Positions 47,119-56,185 are shown, numbered from the stretch's first letter. The stretch: DNA of 64,000 nucleotides from Alphaproteobacteria bacterium (GCA_016776605.1 JADHTB010000005.1:230294-294293); one strand, 5' to 3'. Numbers and translations: made by a program. Notes: generated from the sequence alone by a model not told the origin.

Positions 47119-48990
47119 CTACTGTCCGTACTCCGCGATTACGGCCAGGAATGTGGTGGCGAATTTTTTTAATTTGGCTTGGCCGACGCCGTGGATAGTG
47201 GCGAATTCGTCAATCGATGTGGGCCGGTTCAGGGCCATGTCCGCCAGAGACCGGTCCGAGAACACCACATAGGCGGGGACATTCCGCGCCTTGGACAGGC
47301 GGGAGCGCAGGGCCTTCAATTCGCCCAGCAGATCCTGGTCCCGGCTCGATAAATCCGGCTCGTCCGTGCGCGGGCTGGCCCGCGTTGCCGTGCGTGCTGT
47401 CCCGCCCCCGGGGTCGCGTAATTGCGGGGCGGCGTCGGGGCGGTAAAAAAAGTCCTCCTCGCCGCGCAGCACGGTCTGGCCCCGCGGGCTCAACGCCAGG
47501 CCGCCGTAACCTTCAAGATCCAGGCTCAGATAACCCGCCGCCAACAGTTGCCGCAGGATGGATTGCCATTCCGGTTTGCGCCGCGCCTTGCCGGCGCCGT
47601 GGCTGTCCAGCCGCTGGTGATTGAACTTGCGCACCTTTTCATTCATGGCGCCGCATAGGACATCGACAATATGGGCCGCGCCGAACCGCTGCCCGGTATC
47701 GCGGATGGCGGCCAGCGCCAGTTGCGCCAGATCGGTGCCGTCCACCGCCGGCGTGGTATCAAGACACAGGTCACAATGGCCGCAGGGTTCGGTGTCCTCG
47801 CCGAAATAGGCCAACAGGGGCTGGCGGCGGCACTCGGGCGCCTCGCAATAGGCCAGCAGGGCATCCAGGCGCTTGTGTTCCTGACGGCGGCGGTCTTCAC
47901 CGCCTCCCTCCTGTTCGATGAACTGGCGGCGCATGCGGATATCGCCCAGGCCGTACAGCATCAAGGCCTGGGCCGGTGTGCCATCCCGGCCGGCCCGGCC
48001 AAACTCCTGGTAATAGGCCTCCATGCTGCCGGGCAGGTCCGTGTGCAGTACGAAGCGCACATCGGGCTTGTCGATGCCCATGCCAAAGGCAATGGTGGCC
48101 ACCATGACGATGGCGTCTTCGCGCATGAAGCGGTCCTGGTTGGCATCGCGCTGCCATTTTTCCATGCCCGCATGATAGGGCAGGGCGGTTATGCCGTTGG
48201 CCAGCAACAGGGCAGCCGTTTCCTCGGTCTTTTTGCGCGAGAGGCAATAGACGATACCGCTTTCCCCGTCATGGCGGCGCAGGAAGGCCAGCATCTGCTG
48301 TTTCCAATCCTGCTTGAACGTTACCGCCAGATGGATGTTCGGGCGGTCAAAACCCTGGACGAAAATCTTCGCGCCCTCGCCAAACAGTTTGTCCGCGATA
48401 TCGCGGCGGGTGATGGCGTCCGCCGTGGCGGTCAGTGCGACCATGGCGGCGTCCGGGAACAGGCCGCGCAGGCGGATCAGATCGGCATATTCCGGGCGAA
48501 AGGCCGGCCCCCATTGCGAGATGCAATGGGCCTCGTCCACGGCGATCAGGCTGACCGGCAGGCGGGCTAGGGCGTCCAGCATGCGCGGCGTCATCAGGCG
48601 TTCGGGGGACAGATACAGCAAGGATACCTCGCCGGCGGCGACCCGGCGCCAGACATCGACATTTTCCTCGCGGCTGCGGGCGGAATTGATGGTCTCGGCC
48701 TGCACGCCGGCTAATTGCAGGGCGGATACCTGATCCTGCATCAAAGCCAACAGGGGCGAGACGACGATGGTTAAACCGCCCATGGCCAGGGCGGGAACCT
48801 GGAAGCACAAGGATTTGCCCGCCCCCGTGGGCATCACGGCCAGCACGCTTTCCCCCGCCATCAGGGTATCGATAATCTCCTCCTGGCCGGGGCGAAAGGC
48901 CGGAAAGCCAAAAACCTGAGCCAGGATGCGGTGCTTTTCGTCCGCGAAATCTGTTTTGGGAACCGCCATCTCCATATCAGCTGCTGCCAT
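47119..48990 (-). CDS. recQ: ATP-dependent DNA helicase RecQ
   Basis: 3-prime to 5-prime superfamily 2 helicase, 623 residues. Motif I MPTGAGKSLCFQVPAL, motif II VDEAHCISQWGPAFRPEY (the usual HDF is PAF), zinc-binding cysteines in CRRQPLL and CGHCDLC, then RQC and a C-terminal HRDC domain (residues about 535-610, LKALRSRLSKARNVPAYVVF). An ATG at 48990 gives a 14-bp overlap with the dehydratase; ATG at 48975 would avoid it. Domain order is complete. It resolves recombination intermediates and stalled forks. Confidence 0.95.
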   Translation of the reverse strand: MAAADMEMAVPKTDFADEKHRILAQVFGFPAFRPGQEEIIDTLMAGESVLAVMPTGAGKSLCFQVPALAMGGLTIVVSPLLALMQDQVSALQLAGVQAETINSARSREENVDVWRRVAAGEVSLLYLSPERLMTPRMLDALARLPVSLIAVDEAHCISQWGPAFRPEYADLIRLRGLFPDAAMVALTATADAITRRDIADKLFGEGAKIFVQGFDRPNIHLAVTFKQDWKQQMLAFLRRHDGESGIVYCLSRKKTEETAALLLANGITALPYHAGMEKWQRDANQDRFMREDAIVMVATIAFGMGIDKPDVRFVLHTDLPGSMEAYYQEFGRAGRDGTPAQALMLYGLGDIRMRRQFIEQEGGGEDRRRQEHKRLDALLAYCEAPECRRQPLLAYFGEDTEPCGHCDLCLDTTPAVDGTDLAQLALAAIRDTGQRFGAAHIVDVLCGAMNEKVRKFNHQRLDSHGAGKARRKPEWQSILRQLLAAGYLSLDLEGYGGLALSPRGQTVLRGEEDFFYRPDAAPQLRDPGGGTARTATRASPRTDEPDLSSRDQDLLGELKALRSRLSKARNVPAYVVFSDRSLADMALNRPTSIDEFATIHGVGQAKLKKFATTFLAVIAEYGQ

Positions 48991-49924
48991 CGTTGCCGGC
49001 CCCGCAGATCAGCGCGGTACAGACCGCGCCCCGGGGCGGCACATAGGCGCCTGATTGCAGGGCGGCGATGGCGGCGGCGGCGGATAGTTCCACGCCCAGG
49101 CCAAATTCCTGCCACAGCCAGCGGGCCGCCTGGCGCATTTGTTCGTCGGTGACCAACACAATGTCATCCACATTCTGCTGGATCAGGGCCAGGTTAAGGT
49201 CTTCGCTGCGCCGGGGCGCCAGGGTGTTGGCCAGGGTATCAACGCTGGCCAGTTCCACCAGTTCGCCTGCGGCGACACTGGCGTGCAGGGTCGGGGCCCC
49301 CACCGGTTCGATGCCAATGACCGTGATCGCGGGCTTCAGTGCCTTGGCCGCCAGGGCCGCGCCGGCGATCAGGCCGCCGCCGCCGATGGAGATCAACAGA
49401 ACATCCGTGTCCGGCGCATCCGCCAGCACTTCCAGGCTGACCGTGCCCTGTCCGGCGATGACCGCCGGGTCGGCGAAGGGATGGATATAAGTTTGCCCGG
49501 TCCGGGCCGCGACCGACAGCGCCTCGCGGTTGGCATCGTCCCAAACGTCGCCATGGATATGAACCGTCGCGCCCCAGCGGCGCAGATTGTCGGCCTTGGC
49601 GGGTGGCGTGTTGCCGGGCAGATAGATGGTGACCGGCACGCCCGCCGCATGCCCCGCATAGGCCACGCCCAGGCCATGATTGCCGCCCGAAGCGGTAATC
49701 AGGCCCCGCGCCTTGGCCGCATCATCCAGGGTGGTCAGCCGGCTCATGGCGCCCCGCGCCTTGAACGAGCCCGAGACCTGCAGGCATTCCAGCTTCAGGT
49801 TCAAGGTTGGGTTTCCCGGCAACGGATTATGCGCCAGGGTTGCCGGCAACAGCGGCGTACAGCGCACCCGGCCTTCGATGCGTTGGGCGGCGGCGCGGAC
49901 GTCGTCGATGGTAACAGTCGTCAT
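48977..49924 (-). CDS. Threonine/serine dehydratase (IlvA-like, PLP fold type II)
   Basis: About 315 residues. PLP-lysine in QVSGSFKARGA (K55), SGGNHG for phosphate contact, and the glycine loop GGGGLIAG. It lacks an ACT/regulatory domain, so it resembles catabolic threonine dehydratase, serine racemase or hydroxyaspartate ammonia-lyase rather than the biosynthetic IlvA. The frame reaches 49981, but the ATG at 49924 gives the family N-terminus TTVTIDDVRAA. Its gene product releases enamine/imine intermediates handled by RidA, whose gene ends 19 bp upstream. Confidence 0.9.
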   Translation of the reverse strand: MTTVTIDDVRAAAQRIEGRVRCTPLLPATLAHNPLPGNPTLNLKLECLQVSGSFKARGAMSRLTTLDDAAKARGLITASGGNHGLGVAYAGHAAGVPVTIYLPGNTPPAKADNLRRWGATVHIHGDVWDDANREALSVAARTGQTYIHPFADPAVIAGQGTVSLEVLADAPDTDVLLISIGGGGLIAGAALAAKALKPAITVIGIEPVGAPTLHASVAAGELVELASVDTLANTLAPRRSEDLNLALIQQNVDDIVLVTDEQMRQAARWLWQEFGLGVELSAAAAIAALQSGAYVPPRGAVCTALICGAGNDGSS

Positions 49925-49943
49925 AGGCTCAGGCGTTCCAGTT

Positions 49944-50333
49944 CTATTCAGCGGGCAGTTCGGCGTAGGCTTCAATCTCAACCTTCATCTCCGGCGCCAC
50001 CAGGGCGACGACCTGAACCAAGGTCGACGCCGGGCGGATCGCCGAAAATATCTCGCCATGGGCTTTGCCCACGGCATCGGCATCGGCGATATCGGTGACA
50101 TACATCACCGTGCGCACCACGTCTTCCGGTTTGGCGCCGGCCTCGGCCAGGGCAGCGATAATGGTCTTGAAAATCTGCCGGGTCTGCTCGTAGGCATCGT
50201 CGGACACCATTTTACCGTCCGGGCCAAAGCCGGTGGTGCCCGATACATGCACCGAGCGGCCCACGCGGACGGCGCGGGAATAGCCCACGCTGGCTTCAAG
50301 CGGTCCGCCAGATGAAATATTTTGTCGGCTCAT
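49944..50333 (-). CDS. RidA family enamine/imine deaminase
   Basis: 129-residue YjgF/YER057c/UK114 protein. RidA-type proteins hydrolyse reactive 2-aminoacrylate-type products of PLP dehydratases. Features visible: VSGTTGF near residue 30, [18 protein letters not shown], the catalytic-type arginine in [13 protein letters not shown] and a C-terminal EIEAYAELP. Its location directly before a threonine/serine dehydratase supports the RidA activity. GGAG lies about 8 bp before the ATG. Confidence 0.9.
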   Translation of the reverse strand: MSRQNISSGGPLEASVGYSRAVRVGRSVHVSGTTGFGPDGKMVSDDAYEQTRQIFKTIIAALAEAGAKPEDVVRTVMYVTDIADADAVGKAHGEIFSAIRPASTLVQVVALVAPEMKVEIEAYAELPAE

Positions 50334-50373
50334 GGCCTGATCTCCCTATTCAAGGCATCTACATTCACGGCAA

Positions 50374-51897
50374 CTACCACGGCTCCACCACCCGTTTTCG
50401 GGAACGGTCACTGTCGGGGCTGGGGAAGGCGGCCAGGGTGTTGGCCAGGATGGCGCGGGTGTCCGCCGGGTCGATGACATCGTCCACATGGAAGCGTTGT
50501 GCGGTGGCCAGGGCGGTGTGATAGGTCTTCAATTCATCTGTCCGTTGTTTGTGCAGCGCGGCCTTTTCCGCCTCGTCCCCGATGGCGTTCAACTCGTTAC
50601 CGTGGATGATGTTGACCGCGCCTTCGATGCCCATGCCGCCGAATTCAGCCGTTGGCCAGGCCAGCAGCAAATCCGGGGCGCAGGCCGCCGAACCCATGAC
50701 GTAATAACCCAGGCCGTAGGCTTTGCGCAGCACCACGGTCATGAAGGGCGTGGTGGCGTTGGCCAGCGCCGTCAGGATCCGGGCGGAATGGCGTACCAGC
50801 GCGGTTTTCTCTATCTCCGGGCCAACCATCAGGCCCGGCGTGTCGCACAAAAACAGCAGGGGGATGTCATAGGCATCGCACAGTTGGATAAAGCGGGCGA
50901 TCTTGTCCGAGGCATCGCTGTCGATGGCGCCGGCCAGGAACATGGGCTGGTTGGCGATCATGCCGACCGGCCAGCCGTCGATCCGGGCCAGGGCGGTGAC
51001 CGCCGCCTTGCCGAATTTGGGGCGCAGTTCCAACACGCTGTCCGTGTCTGACAGGCCGTCGATCACCCGGCGCACGTTATAGGCGCGGCGCGGGTTTTCT
51101 GGGATTATATCGCGCAACAGGCTTTGCGCCGCTGCTTCGCGCGGTCCCTGGCGGCCCTGGAAATAGCCTAGATATTGCCGTGCCGCGGCCAGGGCGGCCG
51201 CCTCATCCGGGCACAGGATATCGATGGCGCCGGCGGCTTCGTGAATATCCATGGGGCCGATTTCCTCGGGCGTCAGCCAGGCGCCCAGGGCGGCGGCCAC
51301 CAGAGGCGGGCCGGCCATGCCCATGGTCGCGGAGGGAATGGCAATCACGATATCGCTCAACCCGGCCAGATTGGCCTGTCCGGCAAAGGCCCGGCCGGTG
51401 ACCAGGGCGATGGTCGGTACCTTGCCCGACAGGCGGGCGTAGGTCACGAAGGTCGGGTTTTCGCCCCGGGCGGGCAGAACCATGTCGTGGGGCCGGGCCC
51501 CGCCGCCGTCCCACCAGCCGACCACGGGCCAGCCGTTGCGTTCGGCCAGGGCGAAGATACGCTCTGTCTTGCGGTGATTGATGGCGCTTTGGGTCCCGGC
51601 ATAGACCGTATAGTCATAGCCGACGACGACGATGGCGGCGCCGTCCACCTTGGCCGTGCCCATCACCACACCGTCGGCGGCGCCACTCATATCGCTTCTG
51701 GCGGGGGCTGCCAGACCGCCATATTCGACAAAGCTGTCGGCGTCCGTGAAGGCGGTGATGGCGGCGCGAATGGTGCTCAGGCCCCGCTTGTCCTGGCGCG
51801 CCACCGCATCGGGCCGGTCCGCGTCCAGGCGGGCGGCGCGGGCCGCGAGCACCCGGGCCAGATCGGCGCGGGGTTCTGCCTCGTTTTCGTTGCTCAT
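50374..51897 (-). CDS. Acyl-CoA carboxylase carboxyltransferase (beta) subunit
   Basis: 507-residue carboxyltransferase of the propionyl/methylcrotonyl-CoA carboxylase beta family. Oxyanion-type glycines are visible in GGGARPH and GRAFAGQANL in the N-terminal half and in LFLCDTPGLMVGPEIE plus RKAYGLGYYVMG in the C-terminal half. Biotin-carboxylase and BCCP (alpha) subunits are not in the window, so it must partner with one elsewhere or have another acyl-transfer role. It starts 3 bp after the MaoC stop. The substrate is not predictable from sequence. Confidence 0.85.
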   Translation of the reverse strand: MSNENEAEPRADLARVLAARAARLDADRPDAVARQDKRGLSTIRAAITAFTDADSFVEYGGLAAPARSDMSGAADGVVMGTAKVDGAAIVVVGYDYTVYAGTQSAINHRKTERIFALAERNGWPVVGWWDGGGARPHDMVLPARGENPTFVTYARLSGKVPTIALVTGRAFAGQANLAGLSDIVIAIPSATMGMAGPPLVAAALGAWLTPEEIGPMDIHEAAGAIDILCPDEAAALAAARQYLGYFQGRQGPREAAAQSLLRDIIPENPRRAYNVRRVIDGLSDTDSVLELRPKFGKAAVTALARIDGWPVGMIANQPMFLAGAIDSDASDKIARFIQLCDAYDIPLLFLCDTPGLMVGPEIEKTALVRHSARILTALANATTPFMTVVLRKAYGLGYYVMGSAACAPDLLLAWPTAEFGGMGIEGAVNIIHGNELNAIGDEAEKAALHKQRTDELKTYHTALATAQRFHVDDVIDPADTRAILANTLAAFPSPDSDRSRKRVVEPW

Positions 51898-51900
51898 GGT

Positions 51901-52755
51901 CTAGTCGGCTATCGTGGCGTAGCCGTTGGACAGCACGATCTGCTGCCGCGCCGGCACGGAGGTGGTGAAATAGATCTCGTCCTCATCGACCCAGATGTGG
52001 GTTTGCAGCAGATCGCCAGGGAACACCGGCGCGGAAAACCGGGCCGCGAAACTAAGCAGCCGTTCCGGTTGGTAGTCACAACAGGCGCGCACCACCGCAT
52101 GGCAGGCGTGGCCATAGGTGCAGAGGCCATGCAGGATTGGCTTTTCGAAGCCGGCGGCGGCGGCAAAATCAAGATCACAATGCAGGGGATTGCGATCGCC
52201 CGACAGCCGGTACATCAGCGCCTGCCGGGGCAGGGTCTGAAATTCAACCACGTGATCGGCCAGCCCCATGGGCGGCTTCGGCAGCGGCGCGGGGGCGCCC
52301 TGGGGGCCGCCATAACCGCCGTCGCCGCGCGCGAAAATCACCGATTCCAAGGTGCAAAGTTTATCGCCGCCGGCCTTGTCGGTCAGCACGGTTTCCATCA
52401 ACACCAGAGCGCCGCGTCCCTCACCCTTGTCGTAGGCCGCCGTGACCCGGGCGTCCGAGGAAATGCTGGCGGCGGTGGGCAGGGGACGGTGCAGGGTCAG
52501 GCGCTGTTCGCCGTGGACGATTTTTACCGGATCAAGGCCGCATTCCAGGAACAGGCTGTCGTCAAAGGCGATCACCGTCGCCTGGGACGGCATCACCTTC
52601 AATCCCTTTTCGTAACAGAAGGCCAATTCGTCCCGGTTCATCTGGTCGGCGCCCATGCCGATGCCCATGGCGTAGAGCATGGTTTCATTGTCGCTGTAGG
52701 TGAATTCCTGCCCCAGCGATTGCAGCGCCATCAGGCTGTCTTGCGTGACCGGCAT
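51901..52755 (-). CDS. MaoC-like (R)-specific enoyl-CoA hydratase 2
   Basis: About 284-residue two-hotdog protein. The catalytic hydratase-2 motif is YRLSGDRNPLHCDLDFAAAAGF (the Asp and His sit in GDRNPLH) with ILHGLCTYGHA after it; the N-terminal half (YSDNETMLYAMGIGMG) is the typical substrate-binding hotdog. It hydrates trans-2-enoyl-CoA to (R)-3-hydroxyacyl-CoA, as in the MFE-2 hydratase domain. The frame opens with TTG at 52788; the ATG at 52755 matches the family start. Divergent from the isomerase-like crotonase at 52845. Confidence 0.88.
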   Translation of the reverse strand: MPVTQDSLMALQSLGQEFTYSDNETMLYAMGIGMGADQMNRDELAFCYEKGLKVMPSQATVIAFDDSLFLECGLDPVKIVHGEQRLTLHRPLPTAASISSDARVTAAYDKGEGRGALVLMETVLTDKAGGDKLCTLESVIFARGDGGYGGPQGAPAPLPKPPMGLADHVVEFQTLPRQALMYRLSGDRNPLHCDLDFAAAAGFEKPILHGLCTYGHACHAVVRACCDYQPERLLSFAARFSAPVFPGDLLQTHIWVDEDEIYFTTSVPARQQIVLSNGYATIAD

Positions 52756-52844
52756 AACGTTTTTCCGATTCTTTTTGTGTTCCTCCAAGGTATGTTATCA
52801 CGGGGTGAAATAGAACGCGAAAATCTGAACATCTGGAGGATTGT

Positions 52845-53678
52845 ATGGCCTACGAAACATTAAGCCTGAATGTCGCGCATGGGATTGCCCAGGTGCAGTT
52901 TATCCGCGGGTCTGAATTCAACACCATGAACCGCGCCTTTTGGCCGGAAATGGTGGCGGTGTTCGGCGCCATTGAACAGGACCCAAGCGCCCGTGTCGTG
53001 GTCTTCTCGGCCCAGGGTAAACATTTTACCTCCGGTCTGGATTTGAATGATTTCGGCGCCGGTCTGATGGCCTCCGGCGGCGAACCATCGCGCAAGGCCG
53101 AGGCCCTGCGGCGCACGGTCTTGCACATGCAGGAATCCATGTCGGTGATCGACCGTTGCCGCCTACCGGTATTGGTGGCGGTTCAAGGCGCCTGCATTGG
53201 CGGCGGTATCGACCTGATCAGCGCCTGCGATATGCGCTATTGCACCCAGGACGCGTTCTTCTCCATCCAGGAAACCAATATTGGCATGACCGCGGACGTC
53301 GGCACCCTGCAACGCCTGCCCCACCTGTTGCCCCATGGCATCGTCCGCGAGTTGACCTATACGGGCCGGCGCATGATGGCGGCGGAGGCGCGGGAATGGG
53401 GTCTGGTCAATCAGGTTTTCGCGGACCACGCGGCGCTTTTGGCCGGCGTCATGGCCATTGCGGCGGAAATTGCATCGAAAAGCCCAATTGCCACGGTCGG
53501 CAATAAGGAGATGTTGAACTACGCCCGCGATCACAGCATCCAGGACGGCTTGAATTACATCGCCACCTGGAACGCGGCCATGCTATCCCGCGCCGACCTG
53601 GGTGAAGCCTTCATGGCCAAACAGGAAAAACGCGACGCCAAGTATGACGATCTGGAGCCAACCCAGAAGCTGGTTTAG
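52845..53678 (+). CDS. Dienoyl-CoA isomerase-like enoyl-CoA hydratase/isomerase
   Basis: Crotonase of 277 residues resembling mitochondrial ECH1 (delta3,5-delta2,4-dienoyl-CoA isomerase). The block DLISACDMRYCTQDAFFSIQETNIGMTADVGTLQRLP carries the three acidic residues used by that isomerase: Asp in ACDMRYC, Glu in QETNIG and Asp in TADVG (quoted in short pieces). HFTSGLDL and QGACIGGGIDL are the oxyanion loops. It acts on unsaturated acyl-CoAs with odd-position double bonds. GGAGG lies 5 bp before the ATG. Confidence 0.85.
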   Translation: MAYETLSLNVAHGIAQVQFIRGSEFNTMNRAFWPEMVAVFGAIEQDPSARVVVFSAQGKHFTSGLDLNDFGAGLMASGGEPSRKAEALRRTVLHMQESMSVIDRCRLPVLVAVQGACIGGGIDLISACDMRYCTQDAFFSIQETNIGMTADVGTLQRLPHLLPHGIVRELTYTGRRMMAAEAREWGLVNQVFADHAALLAGVMAIAAEIASKSPIATVGNKEMLNYARDHSIQDGLNYIATWNAAMLSRADLGEAFMAKQEKRDAKYDDLEPTQKLV

Positions 53679-53790
53679 CCCTAATCCGATATATTGAATT
53701 TGTCCGTATAAGCCGCGACGGCGGCTCGGCGCCCCTGCGCCGCCCTCGTGGAGCGGGACGCCGAAGGCGCGTTGGCGTGAACGAAAAAAC

Positions 53791-53826
53791 CTAAACCTAA
53801 TTCGACGAATGGCGAATTAGGTTTAG
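53791..53826 (-). terminator. Intrinsic terminator overlapping the thioesterase stop
   Basis: A 14-bp perfect stem (CTAAACCTAATTCG with CGAATTAGGTTTAG) and 8-nt loop, followed on the minus strand by a TTTTTT run. The TAA stop of the minus-strand thioesterase at 53823-53825 lies within the right arm. Between convergent genes, it may also stop transcription from the plus-strand crotonase. Confidence 0.85.
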
Positions 53827-54233
53827 TCGGCACCCAGTTTTTTCCAGACACCGGAAGCGGTCATGACGATTTGGCCGTCGATGGTCAATTGGCCCTTGAT
53901 GAAAATCAGCGAGCGGGTTTCCCGTGTAATACTGCCGGTACATTCGATCCAGTCACCGGTTTTGGCGCCCGCCAGATAATCCACATTCAGGGTGATCGTG
54001 GCGCAGGGCTGGTTCTTGAACCGCGCCCACACCATGTTGCCCAGGGTATGATCGGCGAAGGTAAACAGCATGCCGCCATGCACGACGCCGCGGCGGTTGC
54101 CGTGGTGCGGCGCGGCGCGAAAGCCGCAGATATATTGTTCGCTGTCCCATTTCTCATACAGCGGGCCGACGAAGCTTTCAAAGGTCTCGCTTGCGGCGGC
54201 GGTTTCAAACCCAGCCGGAATTTCGGAACTCAT
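53823..54233 (-). CDS. PaaI family hotdog-fold thioesterase (3)
   Basis: 136 residues from the ATG at 54233, preceded by AGGGAG at good spacing; an upstream TTG at 54239 exists. The signature VVHGGMLFTFADHTLGNM is the PaaI-type helix motif and NVDYLAGAKTGDWIEC the following strand. It is the third thioesterase in the window. Adjacent acyl-CoA genes on both sides support a CoA-thioester substrate. It has an unusually clean terminator of its own. Confidence 0.85.
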   Translation of the reverse strand: MSSEIPAGFETAAASETFESFVGPLYEKWDSEQYICGFRAAPHHGNRRGVVHGGMLFTFADHTLGNMVWARFKNQPCATITLNVDYLAGAKTGDWIECTGSITRETRSLIFIKGQLTIDGQIVMTASGVWKKLGAD

Positions 54234-54350
54234 GCGCAACTCCCTGTACCAATTGTAAGGTCGGTTTAGCGCGTTTGCGGTGTTAATTGAAGGCTTGCCT
54301 TGCTAGGTTTGGTACCGCACATCATCAAGCGTACTGCAAAACGAGGCGTT

Positions 54351-54698
54351 ATGACTGTTACCATCTATCACAATCCAGGTTGTTCCAAATCCCGTCAGAC
54401 CTTGCCGTTACTGCGCGACAATGGTGTCGAACCAGCCATAGTCGAGTATCTGAAAACCCCGCCGGATGCGGCAACATTAAGGGATATTCTGACCTTATTG
54501 GGCCTGGAGCCGCGCGCCTTAATGCGTAAAAAAGAAGCAGCCTACGCCGCCAAGGGATTGGCCGATGATGGCCTGGGTGAAGGGCAATTGATCGACGCCA
54601 TGGTGGCCAACCCGGTCCTCATCGAACGGCCCATCGTACTGGCAAATGGCAAGGCGGCGCTGGGCCGCCCGCCGGAAAATGTTCTGGAAATTCTTTAA
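54351..54698 (+). CDS. arsC: Arsenate reductase (glutaredoxin-coupled ArsC family)
   Basis: 115 residues. The N-terminal catalytic cysteine is in YHNPGCSKSRQT, and the arsenate-stabilising region NPVLIERPIVLANGKAALGRPPENV is present, so it is the glutaredoxin-dependent ArsC class. The frame opens at 54300, but the ATG at 54351 has GAGG 4 bp upstream and the normal family start. No arsR or arsB is adjacent. Members outside ars operons may have other reductase roles, so arsenic resistance is not certain. Confidence 0.88.
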   Translation: MTVTIYHNPGCSKSRQTLPLLRDNGVEPAIVEYLKTPPDAATLRDILTLLGLEPRALMRKKEAAYAAKGLADDGLGEGQLIDAMVANPVLIERPIVLANGKAALGRPPENVLEIL

Positions 54699-54708
54699 GG
54701 CAAAACCA

Positions 54709-54817
54709 AGAGCGCATTCGAAGAAAATGCGCTCAGACTCTTAAAATAAAAATAGAGCATTTTTCCCAATCACTTAGAATCGCTTCGCGATTCTCATTAA
54801 TTCGGAATTGCTCTAGG
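54709..54817 (-). repeat. Dispersed intergenic element, copy F
   Basis: 109 bp beginning at an arsC-proximal stem-loop GAGCGCATT-cgaagaa-AATGCGCTC, then the second stem-loop with AGAATCGC-ttc-GCGATTCT, ending CTCTAGG. The PilZ gene's TAG stop codon (minus strand, 54813-54815) lies in the terminal CTCTAG. Confidence 0.85.
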
Positions 54818-55163
54818 CGCTGATCCGGCGGCCTGTGATCAAGGCTTCCAGCACATCCAGGTTTTCCATGGTTAAGTCGTTGAAACGCAGGGCGGTCTCG
54901 CCTCTCTCGTTGTCAATTCGAACAATCGTTGCTTCGGCCTGGATGCTCAGGTGATGGCCCTTGCGCTCGCCGGAAACCAGGATATTTACACTCTCGTCCA
55001 ATCTCCGTCTGGGCAGGATTCCTTCGATCCGTATGCCGCCCAGACCCCAGTCGCAGCTCTGGTATTCAACCCCGTCCGCTTCCAGGGTCAAACTCAATAG
55101 GGACGACCGCCGATCCCGACGGTATTCGTAGGCTCCGGTTGTTTTAAAGCTCGATATTGCCAT
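54813..55163 (-). CDS. PilZ domain protein
   Basis: About 116 residues. The N-terminal YEYRRDRRSS carries the arginine-rich c-di-GMP motif (RxxxR type), and CDWGLGGIRIEG is the second motif (D-x-S-x-x-G), here with Gly in place of the usual Ser. A GAGGG site precedes the ATG at 55163, which is preferred to the frame opening at 55208. Single-domain PilZ proteins act as c-di-GMP-responsive adaptors; the motif change makes binding affinity uncertain. Its partner is unknown. Confidence 0.85.
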   Translation of the reverse strand: MAISSFKTTGAYEYRRDRRSSLLSLTLEADGVEYQSCDWGLGGIRIEGILPRRRLDESVNILVSGERKGHHLSIQAEATIVRIDNERGETALRFNDLTMENLDVLEALITGRRISA

Positions 55164-55231
55164 AGCACCCTCTTCCTTATTCCTTAGGATAAAGGAGCCT
55201 TCGTTCATGAAAGGTTAATGCAATCTAATTC

Positions 55232-56185
55232 TCAGACAGAATTGTCATTAAAGGCTGTGCGCAGGGCCGCCGCGACCTGATTGATGGCTGTTTTGCCTTG
55301 ATCGACCGCATCCGCGAGGGAAAGAAAACCGTGCACCATGTCTTCATAATTTGTCAGTTCCACCCCTACCCCCGCTTGCCGCAGACATTCGGCATAGGCA
55401 ATACCTTCATCACGCAGGGGGTCATGGCCGGCCACGATGACCAGGGCGGGGGCCAGGCCGGATAAATCATCGGCCAGAAGCGGGGCAAAGCGTGGATCGG
55501 CGACGTCTTCGGGCTGATCCAGATATTGGTCGTAGAACCACAATATATTGGCGCGGGTCAGCAACAATCCCTCGGCGAAATCGTAATGGGAGGGAGTCTC
55601 GGGCGCGCCACCGGCCACCGGGTAGATCAGAACCTGCAACAGAGGCGCGATATCGCCTTCGTCACGGATGCCAATGGCGGTGACGGCGGTGATATTGCCA
55701 CCGGCGGAATCGCCCGCGATGGCCATGCGCCGGGCGTCACCGTCCAGTTCCCCCGCGTGATCGCTGACCCATTGATAGGCCTCTAACGCATCGTCAACGG
55801 CGGCCGGAAATTTATGCTCGGGCGCCAGCCGGTAATCCACCGAAACGACGATACAATCCGCCCTGTTGGCCAGTGCTCGGCACAGGTTGTCATAGCTGTC
55901 CAGAGAGCCGACGACAAAACCGCCGCCGTGATAAAAGACCAATATGGGCAGCTTTTCGCCCAGACCCGGTTCGTGCGGGGTATAGATCCGGATGGGGATA
56001 TCGCCCTCCACGCCATCGATCCAGCGGTCTTCCGTTCTGAAGACATCCTCGGGCCTGATATTCAGGGGCGGCGCGGTAATTTCGAATATTTCCCGCGCCT
56101 CCGCCGCCGATACACTGTGCAGTTCGGGGTAGGGTGATTTCTCGATCAAGCCCAATACGTACTCGATTTGTGGATCCAGCGTCAT
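55232..56185 (-). CDS. Alpha/beta hydrolase of the HSL (lipase/esterase) family
   Basis: 317 residues. The HSL signature YHGGGFVVGSLDSYD forms the oxyanion hole, GDSAGGN holds the nucleophilic Ser, and the catalytic Asp and His lie in AGHDPLRDEG and DMVHGFLSL. Full family length without a signal peptide, so a cytoplasmic ester hydrolase. It runs divergently from the UxaA-family gene with 147 bp between starts; a shared regulatory link is possible but nothing specific is seen. Confidence 0.9.
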   Translation of the reverse strand: MTLDPQIEYVLGLIEKSPYPELHSVSAAEAREIFEITAPPLNIRPEDVFRTEDRWIDGVEGDIPIRIYTPHEPGLGEKLPILVFYHGGGFVVGSLDSYDNLCRALANRADCIVVSVDYRLAPEHKFPAAVDDALEAYQWVSDHAGELDGDARRMAIAGDSAGGNITAVTAIGIRDEGDIAPLLQVLIYPVAGGAPETPSHYDFAEGLLLTRANILWFYDQYLDQPEDVADPRFAPLLADDLSGLAPALVIVAGHDPLRDEGIAYAECLRQAGVGVELTNYEDMVHGFLSLADAVDQGKTAINQVAAALRTAFNDNSV

